This document shows, piece by piece, positions 27,901 through 37,830 of a DNA stretch of 64,000 nt. The stretch comes from Opisthorchis felineus (lineage: Eukaryota > Platyhelminthes > Trematoda > Opisthorchiida > Opisthorchiidae): the NCBI GenBank assembly GCA_004794785.1, contig SJOL01002364.1, forward strand, positions 82,891 to 146,890, in the 5' to 3' direction. The notes under the pieces were generated by a model, which was given only the letters and a program-made list of their open reading frames with translations, was not told where the DNA came from and did no database searches. A program made the position numbers and the translations under genes. The number at the start of each line of letters is the position of its first letter. The stretch's first letter is position 1.

Positions 27901-30900
27901 AACAACAATGCACAAATTTTCTGCCGTGAGAATCCACCGAGGCTAGTGAGAAAACTCATGAGTTTGGTTGATCCTCTCTGCACAACCACTGTATTAGTGA
28001 TTCGCCCTAGTTGAACTGTTGTTTTAAAATTTGTTTTTCCTGTGAACAACATGTGCGGTCCTACTAAATCATTGCTATCACAAGGTAACTTTTACTGCCA
28101 TGGTTTTCACGGATCCCAGAAACGTCGTCATACTGGGTCTCCGTTGCATTGCAGGGCCCTCTCCTATGACGTTAGGCTATGAATTTCTAGGCTGTCCGTT
28201 GGTTTTAAGGTTTAAATTTGCTTTCGCTTGTGCCAGGCTTTACCATCAGCTCGGGCGATTTTCCAAGCCAGCGACGACAAGCAAACTCCTCAGGTCTTCA
28301 TCTAACCCACAGTTATCTAGCAGTTTCGCTTTTAAAGCACGATTTACAATAGTACCGTGCTTCCTAGGGCAAGCTGCTTGTGACGACCCCGCCAACGGTG
28401 GCAGTTCTGCATAAATTCGCTCCTCCGATAAAAATACTGTAACGTTGAGAAATCAGTCCCTCCTCTATATACTTAATCCTACAATAGGACCATTGTGAAC
28501 ACCGAATCTCTTGGTTTTATTGCTGCGGTTCAAATGGGGCACTTGTGCGTATTTCGAGACCGTTTGGTAACGCGTCCATGACGGCAGTCCCAAATACCTA
28601 TAAAAAACTCAGTGGGTTCCGACTCGCCATCGTTACTGGATTTATAACAGACCTCTGCATGGGTGTGGGCACAAGTACCCGATTGATTACATGCTAGTGG
28701 AACTCACTTGTAAAGTAAATAGAAAGTTCGCAATGCACTACTCATAAGGTTGCTGAAAATTCTTCGACAGCCCACGACCGGTTTCGCCCTTCTTGGGGCT
28801 CATCAGGTAGGCGCAGTCCCCGAGTTTCCGTCAACCTTATGTTCTACTTGAAACCAAATTGCACGAAATTAGCGAACTACACTCATTTGCAAACAAATTT
28901 GGTTTTGCGAGAGACTCACCTGGAACCCAGCTGAATCTCTCGTTTGTGGAAACATCACAAACGAGAGATTCAGCTGGGTTCCAGGTGAGTCTCTCGCAAA
29001 ACCAAATTTGTTTACAAATGAGTGTATTTCGCTAAACCAGATAACTACTTTGTTAATCTAATTGAATAGTGAACTGGAAACATTTTATGCTCTCATTCTT
29101 GGGCAATAAAAATAAATCCGACTGCCTTCTTGTAATGACTTGCTCTCCAATAAGATTGCGTAAGTGAACGCGGGAGTCAAAAGTATCAGGCTACTCGTCC
29201 CTCTGCAGTACAATCGGGCTTCCAGTACGAACGAATTTGCCCTTTACTTAGAAAGGAAGTACTGTATCTTCGAGCCCAGTATGTGCGTTTGTTTGAAACT
29301 GTCTGATAAGTCCCCCCATGGGTTCATGGATAGTGTGTATTCTAACTGATCACCGATCATATGTAAACGCTTGTCAAGGCTAATAACGCCTTGACAAAGA
29401 TGCACCTCTTGAAACAGCCGTTGACATGGAGCAGCAATTAACCAATGAGAAAGAGACGGGATTCACCACTGACTGGTGAAGTAGGTGTGCCTGCGTGACG
29501 CAGGATGCAAAGCAGTCACACAACTGTAAGACCATCGGCTCGAGTTGTTTCCCACTTGTGAAGACGCAAATCGAATTCAGCATCAGTCCGCACACATTAA
29601 AAGTAGTAATTGGAAGAAGTTGGAATGTTATGCGAAACTGTAAAACTTATTGCACAGAAATCAATTATGCTGAATCTATTCGATCTTTATTTTCAGATGG
29701 TTAAATGAGAATATTCCTTTTAAACCGTTCTCGAACGCTGCAGTTAGACTGGTATTTACTTCCGCAGGTGACTAGGATTGACAACAGCCCGATAAGGATT
29801 GGACGTACAAGTAATCGTGGATAAAGTTACAGGCAAAAGCGATTGGTGCATTTCGTCGGGGTCAAAACCAATTTTTTTGTTCAGTCAGAAAGGAAACACC
29901 CCGTCGGAGTGGAAGATAGTGGACTTTTGATCATGGGTGTTACACTTGTGGGCCTATAAACCACTGTCCATTGCAGACAACCGGTCATACGTGGATTTCT
30001 ACCGTTTATGAAGCACGTTAAAAACGATATTAGCAAACACACAATGCCTATGCATATTTAATTTTCAAACAATTTTTCACTTCTTGACTTCTGTCTGCTT
30101 AGAAACTCGGAGAACCGTGCCAACCAAGAGTATAGCGGACATGCCCATCCGACAATCTTCGTAGCGCAATCATACGATGAATATGGCCTACCATTCATGG
30201 AATGTTGCAGTGCTGAACAGCTTCGCAAACCTAAAGCCTCTGACGAAGTAAGAAAGATCGACGAAACTGTGAACGTCCGGCCTCTCGATTTACCAGACAG
30301 TGTTCCGCTAATTTCACCATGGAGTCAGGTAATCACCTGTCAGTTTCATAGTGTTTCTGATCCTTTTTTCAAACTGCTCTTACGACTTATTCTTTCTTGT
30401 GATATCTGGAAGAAATTTCCCTCAAAGTTGCTCTGTGACAGCCAACGATTCAGTTAATACACTCAGTGTGAGGTAATGGTTTCTTTTTGACAGTTTTTCA
30501 CCGGATAACATGCTGACAAGCCTGAAAAGATCCAAACGATTAATTCAGTCTGTGACTTTACCAAACGCATGCGGTGGGATCTGTACACTACGGGTTGCGA
30601 CTCTTCTCCATGCATGATTCGGATCGTGGTTTTACCTTCGCGATCATTTTGAACCTAAATCCCTATTTTTCAATGAAAATCAAGTTTTTCCAAGTTGTTA
30701 TGCTTACCTGTACACCTCAGTTTAGCAAACCAACTCATTAGATCGCAACTCAGAAATCCATTGACCGTATGATCATTACAGACGCTACCATTTCCTCGTG
30801 TATCGTTTTTGGTTATGTAGACTAGGCAAAACTGACCCTCATGGTCACAAAGGTACGCGATTAACGCGCATACAACAACTAAGTGGTTTGATAATTTATC

Positions 30901-33900
30901 CAGAGAAGAGCACTAACCGACTTGTGATGGAACAACGCTTAAGCAAATTACGGGTGAGATGGATTTCGTTTCCAAGGTCATCTTGCACACATGAACATCA
31001 AACAGCATTTTTGGTGACAAATCTAGCCTTATTAGCCACCAAAAGGAGTTTTTTTTACATATTCCAGGACAAACTGCTTTCTGTGAGTCCTTTTACTTGA
31101 GCTTCAACACTGAGTAGCTTGATTCTTATGTTTTTCCCTGCGTGGGTCTATCATCAAGGTGTTTCTCATCTAACAGGAACATATTCCTACATAAGTAATA
31201 TTTATTCTTCAACTAACAGCTTGCGTCACTGGAAACGATATCCGATTCACGATAAGGTGAACTTGCTATCAAACAAATGAAGCGCAAGTTAGTTGCGCTG
31301 ACAGTTGTCCTATGTGGACAGGGACCATATCTATGCGAACACACTACTAAACAATGACATCCGTTTATCCACCTGAAACTAAATGTGTATGAATTTTTGA
31401 ATGCCAGTACAGTCAGCACGGTAACTAACTCATTTAACACTATGACGACGAGTAAAAGTTGCTCCTTAGAACGATGAACTGTCCATTTGGGCAAACTAAT
31501 TGGTATCACCGGCACAGATGGGTCTGTGGAGGTAAGCGTAGCTGAATTTTAAGACCCACACAAGCCTGGATTTAGTGGCCAATTGAGATGACGTTGTTCA
31601 AGCTTATGGCGGCAGTTCCATTATGGTGGTAAACAAACAACTTTTCGCACATCCTTTGCACACTTATGAAAGTACTCGAGGATTTTTCATCGTTATCTTG
31701 CAAAGGCGATCATTATTGCTCAGTGTAGCCATGTGATACTTCATCACAACGAAGTAGATCTTTTGACCAGGATTGCTCACGTTTTGTGAAGACACAATAC
31801 TCCAACATTCATGGATGTCATGTTACGAGAGTAAAATGGTGATTTAACAACATCGACTGACGACCAAAAATGTCAAATGGGTGTCAGAACAAATGTACAC
31901 CAAGCAGCAAGTCTTATGTGAAATTCACGAAAGTGACTTTGTAACGCACCGCTACTCAATACTGACCCGTCTTTTTGTCTAGCCTATGCCGATTCTCCGA
32001 CGGTCCGCTCAGGACAAAAAAGTAACGAGCGATGTTGTTCACATGGTTTACACGATGCATTTGAATCAGAGTGCGATCATCTTTTGGATGGACGTCTGTA
32101 AGCGACGGGTTTGAGAGACAATGCTTAGAACTGTCACCTGTAACGTGTAGCCAAACCTCTTTACCCCTCATCTCTAAGTGAGCAAATCTTATGAAGCAGC
32201 CGGAGCCACCAAAAATTCTCCGCTGTTAATATCTGCTGATGAGGACATTTTGATTTACACCAGTATTCACTAGGGCTATGTAAAATTGCCCTAATGAAGC
32301 TAACACGTAATCTTCGCCCGTCCCAGATAACCCCGTCATTACAGGGAGAAAGTTTCACCACGTAGGCTCCCAGTTGGTAATTAAACAGTGTACGCACCCT
32401 ACGACACACCGAGCCGTGTACTCGACAAATGTTCTACAGCCGGCGTTGTCCTAGAGGACCAGTGATCGTTCTACTCGCCAATCCATAAACAGATTTGTTA
32501 GTTGGAACAAAATAGGGAAAAGCTCGAAAGTTTATAAAAAAAAGTCGCCAAATATCAAATCATCATCACAAAGGTAAGATAATTCATTCAGTTTCAAGCG
32601 AAGTTACTAAAACTGTTGGATTAACTCTGTGTCTACCATTATTATTTTCCATCCATCTAGATGTTTCTGGTTTTGTTGAGCTTGCTGTCTACACGGAGCC
32701 GATCGAGTCTATTGGAGCAAAGCCCTTCTAAGCCACTGTTCAGTCTTCCCTGGGGAGAACAGTTGTCTACGTCCTACTTAGCTGCCCTCTCACTCCAATC
32801 GTATCTGGCAAATGACTTCATTTCTTGGCCTGAGGGATGCAAAGTAAGCGATATGGTTTTTATTGGTTTGACACAGCTGCGCAATACATTTTAATATAGA
32901 CTGCAAATTAGTACTATAGTTTTCTCGTAAATGAAATCACTCACAAGTCTACTGGAAGCTCTCTGACAGTCGGCTACCTGTTTCGCCCTTCTTGGGGTCT
33001 ATCAGGTAGGCACAGTCCCCGAGTTTATGTCAACCATTTTCTATTTGAACCCAGTTGGACGGATTTCGACAAATACGCTCATTTGCATATCAATTTAGTT
33101 TTCATGGGGGACTCAATTAATCTCTCGTTTACGGTATTCTTCAACTGAATGTGCTGCACAAACTGCGCCTCATATAGTACGATAGTTCTATTTCACATGG
33201 TTAATCAGTATAGACCATGTACATTACTTTATTCCGTAACCAGGCATACCAGGGGTTCCCGGGTACTCCGTTCATTTGACTGCGCAAGCGCCAAAGCATC
33301 CATTTCTCAAAGTGCGACCATATATCTCACTTGTCTGAATGGATTTCCTTATTGTTCACATAGTCAGGGATACCGCATATGTATCACCAGCTGAGAAGCA
33401 CAAAGTCCTTATGTGGTGCTCTCCTCTGGCGCAAACTCCGCGATTCGCAGAGAGGAACATGTAAACCCTTTTGTATTACCTCACAGTGAGTGCACTAGGG
33501 GAGCACATATGTAGTTATGTACTAAACTGATGCATGCTTTGGTTTGTGAGTTGATCATTCTCACGAGCAAGACTGGACAGAATATACCTTGATAGAAATA
33601 GTCTCATTTTCTCCATATTATACTCCAGGAATTGAGTTAAGATTTTAAAACGATTACCTTTCACGTAAATTTGTCGGCCTGAGTGGAGTCACTGTCCGTC
33701 TAGCCTCAAAAGATCACCGGCACTTCCCTCACTATACAGTCATTCAGGTTAATCCATAAGATGAATCCCGAGGATAACGGTCGACTGAATGAAACATGTG
33801 ACATGCTGCATGAAGCTCATCATCCTCCACTTTTGTCTGTCACTGTCGTTACAGTTGCTTAGGGACTATTATTTTACCGTGTGGGCACGACGCTCCATAA

Positions 33901-36900
33901 TTTCAGCCCGGACTGCACTGATCCAGTTTTTCTCATTAACTGGCCAGTCCCATTGTCCAGTCGTTTTGAAACAGCCATTGAGTGATTCCTATTGATTTAC
34001 GGAAACACTGTTCCTCGTATACCTCTCCCAGTCATTCTTCTGATAACCTTGCACAGTTTGTGGCTGTATGTGTGTGTTCTTCTCTCCAACAATATCAGCT
34101 GACTGCGGTGAAATGTCGCCTTAGTCGCCTAAGTCACCAGCAGGCGCCATTTGATTAGCTGGATCCAAACCACATACTCCTGTAGGCGTGGCAGGACAAG
34201 TACAAATGCATCTACCGGTTCGTTGGCAACATGGTTTGTTTTTGAAGGCAGTCCGATCAGAATCTTTTGATACTGCATTACTGCAGTGACACAGAAACTA
34301 CTGTTGAGCCCAGAAGTGGATCCAAATAACTAATGATGAGCTAAGTTCATTTCCAAAAAGTTTCAGTCATCTCTTGTGCAAACCTTCTATCCTGGAAATC
34401 CTAATCAGTGGGATGTGAAACCGGATCACCTTTGAATTCACCCCTTGATTCAAAATTTTCTGACCTTTTTCTTTTCTGAAGCCAAAATGCTCACGGTTCG
34501 AGCTTCTTTGTGCCGACATTTGCGAGTCACCAGAACGATATTCTGAACAATTATCTGTGTGTTGGACTGTACTAATGAAATATCAAAAGCGTTTCGCGCA
34601 GCATGGAGACCAAGGCTTACGGAAACAGATTGAAACCGTTTACAAACAAACGACTAAGAAGCTGAGAAATTCACTGGTTCGTATTTCACTATACTGTTGT
34701 TTCCGTCTATTTCTAGTTGATGTTGAGCATTTGTTCATGTGCCTATAATCTTTATTTCAGTTTGCCTGCTTCTTATGTTACACTCCTTGATCCAACCAAA
34801 AATAGTCTCTTCCTGAAGGTATGCGCTGAAATCAGGTGTCCATTTCGTCTTTCAACGGCCACTAGTCAAATTTGTGGGACCAAAACCTTATGTTCTTGCT
34901 TGTTACTAGTTCAGTTCACTTCCTGCAGGTCCAAGGGAATTAACAGTTTCCCCGCAGTCCTATTATTCTTTAGTTCTGCGTAAACACTTATTGCTTGGGA
35001 TCTGATTTTAAGACCATTAACATCTAATTTTCAGTATGGTGTTGTAAGTTCCGATCTAACTAGCTTGTCACGTCTGTCGGAACCTTGTCAACTGGGAAAA
35101 TACAACTGTATCATGGATGAGCAGCGATGTTTCTCGACACCAAAAGTGTATTCCACCAGTGACTTCAGCATACGTGATCTTTTTGTTTTGTGTTGGCAAT
35201 TTTACGGTTCTAGATTGTCTTGTTCTGTTCTCTCGAAATCAACACCAGCCTTTGGCGACGATACCGCAGTGTCAATTCAGCCAAATGACAACTGCGGTTC
35301 ACTTACGTGAGGCCCTCAAATCCACTTGAACAGGTAACCTCAGTCCTAACTTTCAGCGATTTCCATGCCATGTTTCGGCCTATTTACAGTCACTATCTAG
35401 TGTTAAGCAATCTATTCTCAAAACCAATGTAGCGTTGTTTTCTTTTCTCTCAGCTCTTCGTGTCCATTACACAGGAGTTCAACTCCGCGCGCTTTGGTTT
35501 GCCGCCGGCCTACAAGTCATGTCACTGATCCATATTGCTGCGTATATGTGCAATACTTTAATGCAGCCCTCAACTGTTTACGTTCTTTGCTGCTTATTCG
35601 AGGTTGCGGGATTTGTGCGCCATAGGAATGAATTATAGGACAACTCAGTATTTCTTTTCATGTGAATATGAAATAAAATAAACACGATCGGACGCAAATC
35701 GTGAAGCTTCTGATATAATGTTGCGCAGTGGACAGCTAAGTGTTTAACAAGGGATACGTTTTCCCCACTAGACCACCTGACGCAGTCAGCATCAGTTTCA
35801 CAGAGAAAACCAACTTGACGGCAGGAAAGCTGAGTAAATTGTGCTCATGAGACTATCTGTCCATTTGAGCTTAACTTGTCCTAATTCTGATTCAGCCACT
35901 AATCGGTCTTCCTTCTCATCAATCCAGGAGGGATTTAGAAAGCAAAACCTTTGTAAGGAGACGGCCTCGTAAATCAGTGTGCTGGCCTTTGTGATCAGAA
36001 ACTTGTCATAGGTCGAACAATTCATGGTATGTGGGATGGTATCTTAGTCTACTCATCAATACGTGTTCAACATTTTCCACACAACCTTTTTAGAATAATC
36101 TTGTTCTCTGCCTCACTGAAGCTATGAGTTATTGTTTGGTCTACTTTGAAATTCTCCGAGTGATTCTTTCACCTGGGCAATATTTACTCTTGAGATCAGG
36201 ACGTGTTCCATTTGCAAATTATGCACAGGTCATTGGAAGGTGGTGCAAATACTGTACGGAATATTCATTTGCAAATGTTGCGATTCGAGTTTCCCGTAGC
36301 CTGTTGCGCGGTGCAGTTATTCAGTACGTTTTACTAAATGATTTCAAACTTCTAAGAGGTCAGGACTCACTCTCACCTGCTCATGAACTATCCAGAGGAC
36401 TTGACAATTCATTAGGTTACTATTATCCTAATCAGTCACCCATCTTTACGGAAGACCTGGTAACCACAAACTTGAGAATTCAAACGAATATTAATGAGAA
36501 GATTTTGATCGGACTCCTGGAAACGCAGCCACAGGGAGCTCTTCAATGTTGTTGGGACACAGCAGTTGGGTGTAGGTGTCATCCAGTCGGTGACTCTTAG
36601 ATCAGTATTGTGTGATGACTATCGAAAACGTTCAATGACTAATCCCTCCAAGTCCAAGTGAAATCACTCAGCAGGGACGAAGTTATTTTTTGATTACTCA
36701 TTTTGAGATTTAGCTATACTACCGTTCATATCCTTCCTTTCTTTTCCGTTATTTATAGAGAAAGGAAGAGTACCATCGAGCAAAAAAGGAAGCACTTCGT
36801 CGACTAAAATACCCTAAAGCATTCCTGAACTTTAATCAGCTGCTACATCCTTGTATTGGATTTTCCCTCAGCAGATTAAATCTTTCCAACTTATTTGAAC

Positions 36901-36980
36901 AACTATCATCGTGTCAGTTTAACGACGCTGAAATATGGCAGCAGTTGTGTATTAGCGCTTTTAATCCTACTTCACATTGA
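335..36980 (+). CDS. Gene 1: giant glycine-rich protein, DUF7932-like (5' end outside window)
   Basis: This is a multi-exon gene of unknown function. The exons I support are 335-917, 6072-6187, 6280-6503, 7845-8214, 8511-8651, 9361-9531, 11140(?)-11328, 14769-15131, 16964-17266, 26894-27105, 30103-30328, 30782-30953, 31068-31082, 32661-32843, 34482-34676, 34761-34818, 35035-about 35333, 35454-35515, 36229-36310 and 36759-36980. The first nine join in phase. Phase conflicts remain at 30328/30782, 34676/34761 and around 35300, so exons are probably missing or boundaries misplaced there. About 1,350 residues are recovered. The N-terminus is Gly-Gly-X rich, and the later parts are non-repetitive. 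The layout (GGxGG repeats, then a segment like [11 protein letters not shown] followed by MPLPSG, then a segment like EFAVWHSLL...WD) resembles the large metazoan and protist proteins I recall as DUF7932. That name is from memory and unverified. No signal peptide is visible because the first exon here starts at an internal phase-0 acceptor. Confidence 0.75.
2492..2605 (+). repeat. ACTC tetranucleotide microsatellite
   Basis: This is a run of about 28 CACT units with a few CACC and CATT variants, in the first large intron of gene 1. The spurious frames here (Thr-His-Ser-Leu repeats) are not genes. An AATC run (caatcaatcaatcaatcag) follows at 2641-2655. Confidence 0.95.
6072..6503 (+). CDS. Gene 1 exons: second and third glycine-rich blocks
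   Basis: Two exons, 6072-6187 and 6280-6503, are separated by a 92-nt intron, by far the shortest in this gene. The first completes the codon split at 917 and reads [20 protein letters not shown], then [16 protein letters not shown]. The second starts [15 protein letters not shown], continues [13 protein letters not shown], and ends with a Cys-bearing segment ([15 protein letters not shown]). The pattern of a Gly block, a short beta-like strand with acidic residues, and another Gly block suggests a modular extended fold. That is inference from composition only. Both donors are gtaagt, and phases agree on both sides. Confidence 0.82.
6880..7140. repeat. Possible dispersed repeat, single copy here
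   Basis: The segment contains cacagacgtttcatcgttgt, aatcatcagtagtgcgcat and a tRNA-like gagctgtgggtccgaatctt. These resemble blocks in the family B elements (catcagtagtgcatatcc). I see no full second copy, so the assignment is tentative. Confidence 0.35.
7845..8214 (+). CDS. Gene 1 exon with collagen-like Gly-X-Y stretch
   Basis: The acceptor is ccag at 7841-7844 and the donor is gtaggt at 8215. The exon supplies the third base of the codon split at 6503. It encodes about 123 residues: a Thr/Ser-rich start ([10 protein letters not shown]), an acidic segment (ESEEDDLYV), then consecutive Gly-X-Y triplets ([19 protein letters not shown]), and then a beta-like segment (VTFRVTN). The Gly-X-Y triplets differ from the Gly-Gly-X repeats earlier in the protein. 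With only about seven triplets, a stable collagen triple helix is unlikely. Confidence 0.82.
8511..9531 (+). CDS. Gene 1 exons: Asp/Gly-rich segment after the repeats
   Basis: Exons 8511-8651 and 9361-9531 are both in phase 0 on each side, with donors gtaagt and gtatgt. Across the junction the protein reads [21 protein letters not shown], then [19 protein letters not shown]. An aspartate-glycine loop followed by MPxPSG is a landmark I associate with the DUF7932-type proteins. It resembles a calcium-binding loop (DxDGDG) in an immunoglobulin-like beta domain, but I cannot demonstrate metal binding. The clean join at the landmark argues that no exon is missing here, although an open reading frame lies in the intron at about 8950-9187. 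Confidence 0.8.
11140..17266 (+). CDS. Gene 1 exons: central body
   Basis: There are three exons, 11140(?)-11328, 14769-15131 and 16964-17266, all joining in phase 0. The start of the first is uncertain because the frame stays open further upstream. I chose the cagag acceptor that gives phase 0. The second exon has 121 codons ([13 protein letters not shown] at its start, charged and Phe-rich later). The third has 101 codons, beginning [18 protein letters not shown] and ending [20 protein letters not shown]. No known catalytic motif is visible. The last part resembles an alpha/beta nucleotide-binding-like segment of the DUF7932-type proteins, from memory. Confidence 0.72.
12670..12735 (-). mobile_element. 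SINE family A tail fragment
   Basis: The plus strand reads cgagggctgggatacgtcca, then cacacctagacaggaggac, matching the body of the 46450 copy. The head is missing. The sequence around 12290-12670 is unusually G-rich and purine-rich and may be another repeat, but no second copy of it occurs in this window. Confidence 0.5.
13535..13562. repeat. Perfect 11-bp hairpin
   Basis: The arms ggaaatcactc and gagtgatttcc are perfect complements around a 6-base loop (gtttgt). It lies in a gene 1 intron. It has no T-run or tRNA context, and its function is unknown. Confidence 0.6.
20937..21008 (+). repeat. Degenerate 21-bp tandem repeat
   Basis: About three and a half units of 21 bp, of the form gagcaggaataatcaattca, run head to tail. 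In one frame they read as seven-residue units SRxxxxK/R. The frame around it (20847-21050) has no splice sites or relatives, so I take it as a minisatellite rather than a gene. Confidence 0.55.
22437..22650 (+). repeat. Dispersed repeat, family C, copy 1
   Basis: This is about 200 bp beginning actcataaggttgctgaaa, continuing cccacgaccggtttcgccct, gcgcagtccccgag and ending cacctggaacccagctgaat with ctctcgttta. Copies 2 (28737-28950) and 3 (32935-33135) share these blocks. No coding potential is seen and no clear pol III boxes were found, so its class is unknown. Confidence 0.75.
23350..24550 (+). pseudogene. Ty3/gypsy-type pol remnant (RNase H and integrase)
   Basis: This is a decayed LTR-retrotransposon fragment in the long gene 1 intron, in sense orientation. 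Positions 23372-23599 encode an RNase H-like segment with [14 protein letters not shown] and YTDHKPLF, two well-known landmarks of gypsy RNase H. From about 23930 an integrase-like stretch follows in changing frames: a [10 protein letters not shown] segment, DFAGSVRG...AKWPEGF from 24094, and [16 protein letters not shown] from 24268. Frame changes and stop codons separate these pieces, so it is not functional. No flanking LTRs or target-site duplication were found by eye. Confidence 0.8.
25831..26150 (+). repeat. Tandem duplication, two 160-bp units
   Basis: The two units share cttgtttgttcagg-like starts, ttatcagttgccagtta/ttatcggttgccagtta, and aggttcgattccaccaa followed by attctctagtttagatag. 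Equivalent points lie 160 bases apart (25934 and 26094). The units are roughly 80 percent identical by eye. The shared ggttcgattcc resembles a tRNA B box, so the unit may be SINE-derived. Confidence 0.75.
26894..30328 (+). CDS. Gene 1 exons: Cys-rich segment and following exon
   Basis: Exon 26894-27105 lies between a strong polypyrimidine/cag acceptor and a gtctgc donor. It is fully open in phase 0 and ends in phase 2. The next exon, 30103-30328, begins with the single base needed to complete that codon (AG|A). The first encodes a Cys-rich module (ACDSCSS and EKCCSDCSE), which could bind metal or form disulfides. The second encodes [20 protein letters not shown] and an acidic/Pro tail, with donor gtaatc. 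The 9.6-kb intron before this block (17267-26893) probably hides further exons that I could not identify. Confidence 0.62.
28737..29033 (+). repeat. Dispersed repeat, family C, copy 2, with inverted end
   Basis: The repeat matches copy 1 from 28737 to about 28948. The last 78 bases (28871-28948) are then repeated in inverse orientation at 28956-29033 with only two mismatches and a 7-base spacer. As RNA this would form a long hairpin. Confidence 0.85.
30782..32843 (+). CDS. Gene 1 exons including a 15-nt microexon
   Basis: Exons are 30782-30953 (donor gtgaga), 31068-31082 (15 nt, encoding DKLLS, behind a poly-T tract plus cag and before gtgagt) and 32661-32843 (donor gtaagc). From 30953 onwards all three are phase 0 and join without conflict. 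The joined protein, ...[23 protein letters not shown]..., looks like a continuous amphipathic helix. The first exon begins with one codon-completing base, which does not match the phase of 30328. A small exon between them is therefore likely; 30494 onwards ([15 protein letters not shown]) is the best candidate. Confidence 0.6.
32935..33135 (+). repeat. Dispersed repeat, family C, copy 3 (diverged)
   Basis: This shares tttcgcccttcttggggtct, gtaggcacagtccccgagtt and a final tctctcgtttacgg with copies 1 and 2, with many substitutions and a shortened 3' part. It lies in the intron after exon 32661-32843 of gene 1. Confidence 0.65.
34482..36980 (+). CDS. Gene 1 exons: C-terminal end and stop codon
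   Basis: Likely exons are 34482-34676, 34761-34818, 35035 to about 35333, 35454-35515, 36229-36310 and the terminal exon 36759-36980 (stop TGA at 36978-36980). The joins 34818/35035, 35515/36229 and 36310/36759 are in phase. The join 34676/34761 is not, and the frame inside 35035-35333 changes near 35290, where a TGA interrupts it. The sequence includes [50 protein letters not shown] and a basic helical tail [19 protein letters not shown] longer open frame at 36124-36600 overlaps 36229-36310 but does not fit the neighbouring phases. Confidence 0.55.
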
Positions 36981-37216
36981 CCATCCATTATTTTTCTTTC
37001 TTTAATTTTGTATGCATCCATCGGATTACTGTGATATGTCCCAGTTATCTATCAACGCTGACCGTTTCGTTTAACCAGTCCTACACGCGGTGACCTCCAT
37101 CAGCGTACGACAGGCTCTGAAATTATCGATAGTCTCACTGAATCTTGTTGTATCGCCTCAACCTTACAAATCCCAACTTTCGATATCATGTTCTTGGTGT
37201 AGTTTTGTCGGCATTT

Positions 37217-37222
37217 AATAAA
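37217..37222 (+). promoter_or_regulatory. Candidate polyadenylation signal of gene 1
   Basis: A canonical AATAAA lies 237 nt downstream of the gene 1 stop codon, on the coding strand. Nothing earlier in the 3' flank matches as well. The assignment rests on position and motif only. Confidence 0.4.
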
Positions 37223-37830
37223 AACTCAGTTTGGAACCAGGTGCTCAGTCGGCTTCCTACTGTAATGTAACGGAACTACGTCATTACTTCTCTTGGAATG
37301 GCCATCCTGTTGTGCCGAGGTGGAACTCCCGCTTTGTCCACATCAAAATGAAAAAGACTGGGCTCGGGTTTTGCGATTATCATAGGTCACCAGCAATGCA
37401 AACCCGTGGCAGCACAGATATTTGAGCATTGGTCTTGCGTTAGCGCAGCTCTACTAACCGGAATTATCATTTCTGCAACAAGACCTCAAAGTTAGCAATT
37501 CGAGGATCGGATTGTGGTCATGGAAATAAGAGTTGCAGCTTATAGTGAAACCGCTTTGTTTATTTTCTATTAACTTTTGGAGCTGTTGAAATCAGTCGAC
37601 TGTGGCTGAGTCTACTGGTCTTCTTTGCAGAACCGTAATCCAGAGGTGGTCTATACACTGGTTAGAAGCGGACTCATCAGTTTGATACATCTAAGCAACA
37701 AAAGTACCATTTTACTTGCAAACATGTCGAAACCCGTATTGTCTGTATTGATGTCGATTTTTCTTATCCTAGTGTCATTTTTCATCTTTCTGAATCAGAC
37801 CGACTGCGCGCCGCCTTTATCTAACTATTT

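Noticed and set aside
36124..36600. A 158-codon frame near the end of gene 1
   Set aside because: It does not join in phase with either neighbour. The short exon 36229-36310 in another frame does.
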